This document shows, one piece after another, positions 6,563-12,057 of a stretch of 15,461 nucleotides of DNA. The stretch comes from JAFAVZ01 sp036009105. Its GTDB lineage: Bacteria; Acidobacteriota; Thermoanaerobaculia; Gp7-AA8. The stretch lies in contig DASYMJ010000247.1 in NCBI GenBank assembly GCA_036009105.1, positions 1 to 15,461 of the forward strand, written 5' to 3'. Position 1 is the stretch's first letter. The number at the start of each line of letters is the position of its first letter. Both the position numbers and the translations under genes were made by a program. The notes beneath the pieces were generated by a model, which ran no database searches, had not been told where the DNA came from, and was given only the letters and a program-made list of their open reading frames with translations.

Positions 6563-6570
6563 ATTATACT
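6563..6570. promoter_or_regulatory. overlapping divergent -10 elements (TATAAT minus, TATACT plus)
   Basis: In the 94-base divergent gap, ATTATACT reads TATAAT on the minus strand (6568-6563) toward the secreted protein and TATACT on the plus strand (6565-6570) toward aroF. Minus-strand transcription would start near 6556, giving a short leader with a GAGGA site. Plus-strand transcription would start near 6577, giving a leader of about 56 bases ending in GGAAAGGA. No clear -35 is seen in either direction. Near-symmetric -10 sequences that fire both ways are a known promoter type. Confidence 0.45.
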
Positions 6571-6632
6571 GGCCGCAACGCCGGCCGGACTCGTCACGAT
6601 TCCGCCGCCGCTGGCTGGAAAGGACTTCCCCG

Positions 6633-7676
6633 ATGCTCGTCGTGATGGAAGCCGGCGCACGGCCGGAACAGATTGAAGCAGTGGTCCGCCAGATCGAGCG
6701 GATGGGTCTGAAGGCACACCCGATCCCCGGCGCGCACCGCACGGCGATCGGCATCACGGGGAACGCGGGCGCGAAAGATCCGACCAATCTGGAGAACTTC
6801 CCGGGCGTCAAGGAAGTCATCCAGGTCACGCACGCCTACAAGCTGGTGAGCCGGGAGGCCAAGCCGGACGACACGGTGGTCAGCATCGGCGGCGTGGACG
6901 TAGGCGGCAACGGCATCGCGGTGGTCGGCGGCCCCTGCGCCGTCGAGTCGCTCGACCAGACACGCGCCATCGCCGCGGGCATCCGCCAGGGCGGCGGCCA
7001 GCTCTTCCGCGGCGGCGCCTACAAGCCGCGCACCTCTCCCTACTCCTTCCAGGGCCTCGGCGAACGCGGCCTGGAGATCCTGGCCAAGGTGCGGGAGGAG
7101 TTCGACCTCCCCGTCATCACCGAGGCCATCGACCACGAGTCGCTGCAGCTGGTCGATCAATATGCCGATTGCATCCAGATCGGCGCGCGCAACATGCAGA
7201 ACTTCTCCCTGCTGCGCAGCGCGGGGCGGGCCCGCAAGCCGGTGCTGCTCAAGCGCGGCATGAGCGCCACGCTGGAAGAGCTGCTCCTCTCGGCCGAGTA
7301 CATCATGTCGGAGGGGAACTACAACGTGATCCTCTGCGAGCGCGGGGTGCGGACCTTCTCCGATCACACCCGCAACACGGTCGACCTCTCCATCGTCCCG
7401 GCCATCAAGCGGATCAGCCATCTGCCCATCCTGGTCGATCCGAGCCACGGCACCGGCAAGCGGAACAAGGTGCTGCCGATGTCGCGCGCCTCGATCGCGG
7501 TCGGCGCGGACGGTGTGCTCGTCGAGGTCCACCACAAGCCGGAAGAGGCGCTCTCGGACGGGCCGCAGGCCATCCTGCCGTCGACCTTCGCGCAACTGGT
7601 GACCGAGGTGGACGCCATCGCGCGCGTGCTGGGACGCTCGTTGCAACCGGCCCTCGCGGCGAGGATGTCATCCTGA
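6633..7676 (+). CDS. aroF: 3-deoxy-7-phosphoheptulonate (DAHP) synthase, type I-beta
   Basis: A 347-residue enzyme of the Thermotoga-type family that commits PEP and erythrose-4-phosphate to the shikimate pathway. Residues 1-68 form the ferredoxin-like N-terminal domain (LVVMEAGARPEQIEAVVRQI) that gives feedback control by aromatic amino acids in this subtype. The TIM-barrel follows, with GGPCAVES, KPRTSPYSFQG (131-141), LLKRGM (205-210), and the metal ligands Cys102, His272 (DPSHGTG), Glu298 and Asp309, the same numbers as in the Thermotoga maritima enzyme. No chorismate mutase domain is fused. The start is supported by GGAAAGGA 8 bases upstream. The last residues (RMSS) and the stop codon lie inside an inverted-repeat element. 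pyk follows on the same strand. The symbol follows common use for this subtype; aroG or aroA are also used. Confidence 0.96.
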   Translation: MLVVMEAGARPEQIEAVVRQIERMGLKAHPIPGAHRTAIGITGNAGAKDPTNLENFPGVKEVIQVTHAYKLVSREAKPDDTVVSIGGVDVGGNGIAVVGGPCAVESLDQTRAIAAGIRQGGGQLFRGGAYKPRTSPYSFQGLGERGLEILAKVREEFDLPVITEAIDHESLQLVDQYADCIQIGARNMQNFSLLRSAGRARKPVLLKRGMSATLEELLLSAEYIMSEGNYNVILCERGVRTFSDHTRNTVDLSIVPAIKRISHLPILVDPSHGTGKRNKVLPMSRASIAVGADGVLVEVHHKPEEALSDGPQAILPSTFAQLVTEVDAIARVLGRSLQPALAARMSS

Positions 7677-7763
7677 GCCCTGAAGCAGGCGAATGGATCC
7701 GTTCCGATCCGGCGCCGCGCCTGAAGGGGCGGCTCCTTCGTCGTCTTCGCGACTCAGGATGAC
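7667..7763. repeat. GTCATCCTGAG inverted-repeat element, copy D
   Basis: GTCATCCTGAG at 7667-7677 is the exact reverse complement of CTCAGGATGAC at 7753-7763; the 75 bases between contain further short palindromes such as GGATCC and GGCGCC. It covers the end of aroF, including its stop codon, and nearly all of the 102-base gap to pyk. The TGTCATCCTGAG terminal word is a frequent intergenic repeat in many environmental bacterial genomes, as I recall, so this is probably one copy of a dispersed family. Confidence 0.7.
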
Positions 7764-7778
7764 ACGCCGTCCTTTCCT

Positions 7779-9200
7779 ATGCGCCGTACGAAGATCATCG
7801 CCACCCTCGGGCCTGCCTGTTCATCCGAGGAGACCGTCTATCGCCTGCTCACCAGCGGGGTGGACGTCTTCCGCCTGAACTTCTCGCACGGCACGCACGA
7901 GCAGCACCTGCGCATCATCCACATCGTGCGCGAGACGGCCATGAACCTCGGCCGCTACATCCCCATCGTGGGGGACATCCAGGGCCCGAAGATCCGCATC
8001 GGCGACGTCGACGGCGTGGTCCAGCTGGAGAACGGCCAGACCTTCGCGATCACGACCAACCAGGTGCTGGGCAACGGCCAGCTCGTCTCCACCCCCTTCG
8101 ACGCGCTGCCGCGCGAGGTGAAGCTCGGGCACCGCATCCTCATCAACGACGGCCTGGTCGAGCTGGTGGTGACCGGCATCGAGTCGGCGCGGGTGGTGAC
8201 CCGGGTGATCCATGGCGGGCCGATCTCCTCGCGCAAGGGGATGAACTTCCCCGACTCGGAGCTGACCATTCCGGCCATCACCGAGAAGGACCGGGTCGAC
8301 GTGCAGTTCGCGGTGGAGAATCACCTCGACTACATCGCCGCGTCGTTCATCCGCCGCCGTTCGGACCTGGAGGATCTGCGGGCGCTGCTGCAGGGGCTGG
8401 GCGGCGAGGAGATGAACGTGATCGCCAAGCTGGAGAAGCCGCAGGCGATCGACAATCTGGAAGACATCCTGGAAGTCAGCGACGGCGTGATGGTCGCCCG
8501 CGGCGATCTGGGCGTGGAGCTGCCGCCCGAGGCCGTGCCGGTGATCCAGAAGCGCGTCCTGGCCACGGCCAGCCGGTGGGGGAGGTTCGCCATCACCGCC
8601 ACGCAGATGCTGGAGTCGATGACGGTCAGCTCGCGGCCCACCCGGGCCGAGGCTTCGGATGTGGCGAACGCGATCTTCGATGGGTCCGATGCGGTGATGC
8701 TCTCGGCGGAGACGGCCTCGGGCCGGTATCCGGTGGAGGCGGTGCAGATGATGGCTCGCATCATCATGATCGCCGAGCAGCACCGGCAGCTGCAGGCGGC
8801 GCGGCTCCCGTTCCGCAAGGCGACCGAGCAGGACGAGTTCACCGACGCGCTCGCCGGCGCCGCGAATTACGCGGCCGAGCAGATCGACGCGAAGTACATC
8901 GTCGTCTTCACCCAGACCGGGTTCGCGGCGCGGCTGATGTCGAAGTTCCGCCCGAAGATGCCGATCATCGCCCTGACGCCGTCGAGCTGGGTGGCCCGGC
9001 GGATGAACATCCTGTGGGGCGTACAGCCGTTCGTGATGAAAGAGGTCGGCGAGTACCACGAGCAGATCGTGGACAAGGTCGACGAGTACCTGATCGCCAG
9101 GGACCTCGCCGTGACCGGCGACCGGCTGGTGATCCTCATGGGGTCGCCGATTTACCAGCGGGCGAAGACGAACCTGCTGCGGGTGCATCGGGTGCGGTAG
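7779..9200 (+). CDS. pyk: pyruvate kinase
   Basis: A 473-residue, full-length pyruvate kinase, which converts PEP and ADP to pyruvate and ATP in the last step of glycolysis. Motifs run in order: RRTKIIATLGPA (2-13), FRLNFSHG with Arg32, Asn34, Ser36 and His37, the metal Asp66 before QGPKIRIG, the B domain with NDGLVELVV, KGMNFPD, the signature IAKLEKPQA with its catalytic Lys and Glu ligand, VARGDLGVELP, ITATQMLESM, PTRAEASDVANAIFDGSDAVMLSAETASGRYPVEA, and a C-terminal regulatory domain. The first ATG gives the canonical N-terminus, so the start is secure although no Shine-Dalgarno precedes it; the upstream DNA is repeat D. Pairing with aroF places two PEP-consuming enzymes together. Confidence 0.98.
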   Translation: MRRTKIIATLGPACSSEETVYRLLTSGVDVFRLNFSHGTHEQHLRIIHIVRETAMNLGRYIPIVGDIQGPKIRIGDVDGVVQLENGQTFAITTNQVLGNGQLVSTPFDALPREVKLGHRILINDGLVELVVTGIESARVVTRVIHGGPISSRKGMNFPDSELTIPAITEKDRVDVQFAVENHLDYIAASFIRRRSDLEDLRALLQGLGGEEMNVIAKLEKPQAIDNLEDILEVSDGVMVARGDLGVELPPEAVPVIQKRVLATASRWGRFAITATQMLESMTVSSRPTRAEASDVANAIFDGSDAVMLSAETASGRYPVEAVQMMARIIMIAEQHRQLQAARLPFRKATEQDEFTDALAGAANYAAEQIDAKYIVVFTQTGFAARLMSKFRPKMPIIALTPSSWVARRMNILWGVQPFVMKEVGEYHEQIVDKVDEYLIARDLAVTGDRLVILMGSPIYQRAKTNLLRVHRVR

Positions 9201-9203
9201 GGC

Positions 9204-9268
9204 AGTTATCGGTTGTCAGTTGTCGGTTGTCTGTGCCTCACCGTACCGACAACTGACAACTGATAACT
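9204..9268. repeat. heptamer hairpin repeat, copy B2
   Basis: The left heptamers AGTTATC, GGTTGTC, AGTTGTC, GGTTGTC (9204-9231) face the inverted heptamers GACAACT, GACAACT, GATAACT (9248-9268), giving a stem of about 23 bp with one mismatch. It starts three bases after the pyk stop and overlaps the stop codon of the convergent aspartic protease gene by two bases. Same family as copy B1, and again exactly in a convergent gap. A role as a two-way terminator or mRNA-end stabiliser is inferred from position. Confidence 0.85.
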
Positions 9269-10097
9269 ATCTGCGCAGCAGATACATCCTCCCCCCCGCA
9301 TAGTCGAGCGTCACCACGAAGTTGGAGAGCAGCCCTCCGCCGATGAGCCGCTTGCCCAGCTCCGAGCCGCTGCCGCCCACCACGGTGACGTTCGAGAAGC
9401 GGAAGCCGGCGAGCTCGAAGTCGGCTCTGCCGATGCGGCCGGGCAGCGGTTTGCCCAGGCCGGTGCCGACCGGCGTCTTGCGTCCGCGAACGGCTGGATG
9501 ATCGACCGCGTCGCCGGAGCCGGTGTCGATGAGGAACTTGTCCGAGACCGGCGCGCGGCCGGCCTGGAGCAGCGTGCCGTGCACGAAGGGCCACTTCCCC
9601 TCGATCGAGATCGGCACCTCGCGCGAGCCCTTCGGCACGGCGGCCGGATCGAAGGTGACCGAACTGCGCGCATAATCGATGAGCACGACATGGCGCTCCA
9701 GGAAGTCATAGCCCAGGATGCCGTCGATGCGGTCGCGAAGACCGACATGGGACAGATCGGTTGCGTCGAAGTGATAGCCGCCCGATTCGAGGCTGCCGAC
9801 CGCGAGCGTGAGCTCCTCATCAATGGCAGTGATCGGCACGGAGCCCGCGCCGGCGCCATGGATCGAATCGGCCCCGCCGCGTGTCAAACCGAGCGGGTCG
9901 ATGAGAGCGGAGTCGAGAAGCATCCGGCCCGAGCCGGTGTCGAGGGCGAACCAGAGCGGCCGCGAGCCGTTGATGCGCACCTCGATGATGGGCACCGCGT
10001 CGCGCAGTTTCGCCGGCACGGTGACGGCGGCGCCCCGCGCACGCACCATGCACAGAAGGGTCACGATCAGGACGAGGAGTTTCCGCATGCGAGCCAT
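9267..10097 (-). CDS. secreted two-lobed retropepsin-like aspartic protease
   Basis: A 276-residue protein with an N-terminal signal or anchor segment (MRKLLVLIVTLLCMV). It carries two aspartic protease motifs, FALDTGSG (Asp53) and FLIDTGSG (Asp191). Each is followed by the Gly-containing strand expected of a retropepsin-like lobe: DGILGYDFL (126-133) and RLIGGGLLSNF (250-260). The chain thus holds two lobes able to pair as one active site, like pepsin in layout but with retropepsin-like halves. It is probably periplasmic; substrate unknown. I took ATG 10097; ATG 10088 (MRKLL) is equally possible and neither has a Shine-Dalgarno. It diverges from the S55 peptidase with overlapping start codons, and its stop codon lies in repeat B2. 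Confidence 0.85.
   Translation of the reverse strand: MARMRKLLVLIVTLLCMVRARGAAVTVPAKLRDAVPIIEVRINGSRPLWFALDTGSGRMLLDSALIDPLGLTRGGADSIHGAGAGSVPITAIDEELTLAVGSLESGGYHFDATDLSHVGLRDRIDGILGYDFLERHVVLIDYARSSVTFDPAAVPKGSREVPISIEGKWPFVHGTLLQAGRAPVSDKFLIDTGSGDAVDHPAVRGRKTPVGTGLGKPLPGRIGRADFELAGFRFSNVTVVGGSGSELGKRLIGGGLLSNFVVTLDYAGGRMYLLRR
10074..10079 (+). promoter_or_regulatory. Shine-Dalgarno supporting start 10087 (GAGGAG)
   Basis: GAGGAG lies 7 bases before the ATG at 10087, inside the first codons of the divergent aspartic protease gene. It decides for this start over GTG 10135 or GTG 10153, which have no properly spaced site. Confidence 0.6.
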
Positions 10098-11955
10098 TCG
10101 AAATGTTAGCAAGGGCAGGCACGTTCCGGGCGAGGTGCAACCCAAACAAATCGTGCTCGCCATTGCGCTGTTGCTGACGGCCGTCGCGGCCTCCGCCGAC
10201 ACCATGCCGTTGTCGCAGATTCACAAGGGGATGAAAGGCTACGGCCTGACCGTCTTCGAAGGAACGAAGGTAGAGCGGTTCGACGTCGAGATCCTCGGCG
10301 TCCTCAACAATATCGGCCCCAGCCAGGATCTGATCATGGCCCGCGTCGATTCGCCCACCGTGCAGCGCGCGGGCGTGATCGCCGGCATGAGCGGCTCGCC
10401 GATCTACATCGACGGCAAGGTCATCGGCGCGCTGGCCTACTCCTGGCAGTTCTCCAAGGAGCCGATCGCCGGCATCACCCCCATCGAGGAGATGCTCAAG
10501 CTGGCCCGCAGTGAAGGCTCCTCCAGCGGCGGCGTCGTGCCGGCCGCGGCCGTCCCCCGCATCAGCGGCTCGGACTTCCTCAAGGCCCTCGGCGAGTCGA
10601 AGACGGACGACGTCTTCCAGAAGATCGCCACCTCCTTCGGCGCCAAGGCGACGAGCACCATGTCGGGCGCGCATCCCATCGCCGTCCCGCTCTCCATGTC
10701 CAGCTTCGATGCGGCTACCGTCTCGCGCTTCGGGCCGTACTTCGAGCAGATGGGCTTCGTCAGCGTGCCGGCCGGCTCCATGTCCACCAGCACCACCAGG
10801 ACCACGGCTGATACGAAGAAGGCCTTCGCCGTCGGCGACGCCATCGGCGCGGTGCTGATGAACGGCGACTTCACGGTTGCCGCAACGGGCACGGTGACGC
10901 ACATCGACGGCGACCGGATCTACGCCTTCGGCCATCCCTTCCTCGACATGGGCGAGGTCAGCTTCCCCATGACCCAGTCGGAGATCGTCACGGTGCTGCC
11001 CAGCCTGGCCAGCTCCTTCAAGCTGGCCAATACCGGCAACGTGGTCGGCGCGCTGCGCCAGGACCGCGCCTCCGGCATCATGGGCGTCCTGGGCGACAAG
11101 GCGGACACCATCCCGGTCGAGCTGACCGTGAACGGCAGCAACGCCGGCCGCACCTATCACCTCAATGTCGTCCGCCACGCGCAGCTCTCGCCGCTCATCC
11201 TGGCCATGGCCGCGGACACCGTGATCGCGAACGTCCAGCGCGCCGCGGGCGAGCGGACCATCATGCTCGAGTCGGAGATCAAGCTCAAAGGCTTCGAGCC
11301 GATTCACCTGCGGGAAGGGTGGGCCGGCGCGCAGGCCCGGCAGGCCATCCCGCAGTACCTGGCCGTCATCGCCGGGTACCTCATGTCGAACGAGTTCCGC
11401 GACGCGACGATCGAGAGCGTGAAGCTCAACGTCCGCCACGATGACCAGCTGAAGACGGCCAAGCTGATGGAGGCTTCCATCGACACGCCGGACCACGGCG
11501 AGATCCATCCGGGCGATACGGTCAAGGTGCGCGCGCTGCTCAAGCCGTACCGCGGCGAGCCGTTCCGCGAGACGTTCGACGTGAAGGTGCCGGAGAACCA
11601 GACCCCCGGCCCGGCGTACCTGCTGGTCGGCAGCGGCACCGCGCTCAATCAGATCGACTTCTCGCTCGTCCCTCCCGACCCGCGCACGCTGGAGCAGGTG
11701 CTCGGCGTCCTGGAGCGGCTGCGGCCCTCCACCGATCTCACCGTCGGCCTCTACTCGACCGGTGAAGGCGCCGTGACGGCGGGCGTCTACCTGCCGAATC
11801 TGCCGCCGTCCGTGCGCGCCATCGTCGCCGCCGATACCTCGAACGCGGCGCAGGCGCCGGTCAAGTATCACGGCATCGATCACCAGGCGCGGTCGCTCGG
11901 CTACATCATCGACGGCGCGGTGAAGATCGATCTCGACGTGCGGCCGGCCATCTAA
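10087..11955 (+). CDS. secreted SpoIVB-like (S55) serine peptidase domain protein
   Basis: A 622-residue exported protein. From ATG 10087 it has a long basic n-region and then a signal helix (IVLAIALLLTAVAASADT, about 22-39). Residues 47-137 match half of the SpoIVB peptidase fold: MKGYGLTVFEG, KVERFDVEILGVL, and the nucleophile motif GMSGSPIYIDGKVIGAL (Ser102). Residues about 265-340 hold the other half: GDRIYAFGHPFLDMG (His283), SEIVTVLPSLASSFK and SGIMGVLGD. In SpoIVB the His half comes first, so the order is reversed. A linker of about 125 residues, rich in Ser and Ala, joins the halves. The C-terminal 270 residues look beta-rich (IHPGDTVKVRALLKPYRGEPF). It may be a peptidase or have lost activity. 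A propeller protein gene follows 102 bases downstream. GTG 10135 is an alternative start. Confidence 0.85.
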   Translation: MRAIRNVSKGRHVPGEVQPKQIVLAIALLLTAVAASADTMPLSQIHKGMKGYGLTVFEGTKVERFDVEILGVLNNIGPSQDLIMARVDSPTVQRAGVIAGMSGSPIYIDGKVIGALAYSWQFSKEPIAGITPIEEMLKLARSEGSSSGGVVPAAAVPRISGSDFLKALGESKTDDVFQKIATSFGAKATSTMSGAHPIAVPLSMSSFDAATVSRFGPYFEQMGFVSVPAGSMSTSTTRTTADTKKAFAVGDAIGAVLMNGDFTVAATGTVTHIDGDRIYAFGHPFLDMGEVSFPMTQSEIVTVLPSLASSFKLANTGNVVGALRQDRASGIMGVLGDKADTIPVELTVNGSNAGRTYHLNVVRHAQLSPLILAMAADTVIANVQRAAGERTIMLESEIKLKGFEPIHLREGWAGAQARQAIPQYLAVIAGYLMSNEFRDATIESVKLNVRHDDQLKTAKLMEASIDTPDHGEIHPGDTVKVRALLKPYRGEPFRETFDVKVPENQTPGPAYLLVGSGTALNQIDFSLVPPDPRTLEQVLGVLERLRPSTDLTVGLYSTGEGAVTAGVYLPNLPPSVRAIVAADTSNAAQAPVKYHGIDHQARSLGYIIDGAVKIDLDVRPAI

Positions 11956-12002
11956 TATCGCGGAAGCGATCAGAGCATTTCCCAATTCGTTGCGCCAGAT
12001 TC

Positions 12003-12030
12003 GCGGCGCGGGGCTTACGCTCCGCGCCGC
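12003..12030 (+). terminator. GC-rich hairpin between the S55 and propeller genes
   Basis: GCGGCGCGG (12003-12011) pairs with CCGCGCCGC (12022-12030), with inner pairs (one G-T wobble) closing a TTAC loop. The stem is about 12 bp. No T-run follows. It could end or attenuate the S55 transcript, or be a single copy of another repeat; the remainder of the 102-base gap shows only the AAGGA site before 12058. Confidence 0.5.
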
Positions 12031-12057
12031 GTCGTATTGAAAGGAACCAGCCACCGC

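Noticed and set aside
7821..9188. Minus-strand open frame opposite pyk
   Set aside because: His/Arg/Leu-rich shadow of a certain pyruvate kinase gene.
9820..12054. Long minus-strand open frame (744 codons) opposite the S55 gene
   Set aside because: Its translation is Arg/Asp/Val-rich low-quality sequence without domains, a usual shadow in G+C-rich DNA; the plus strand encodes clear S55 motifs.
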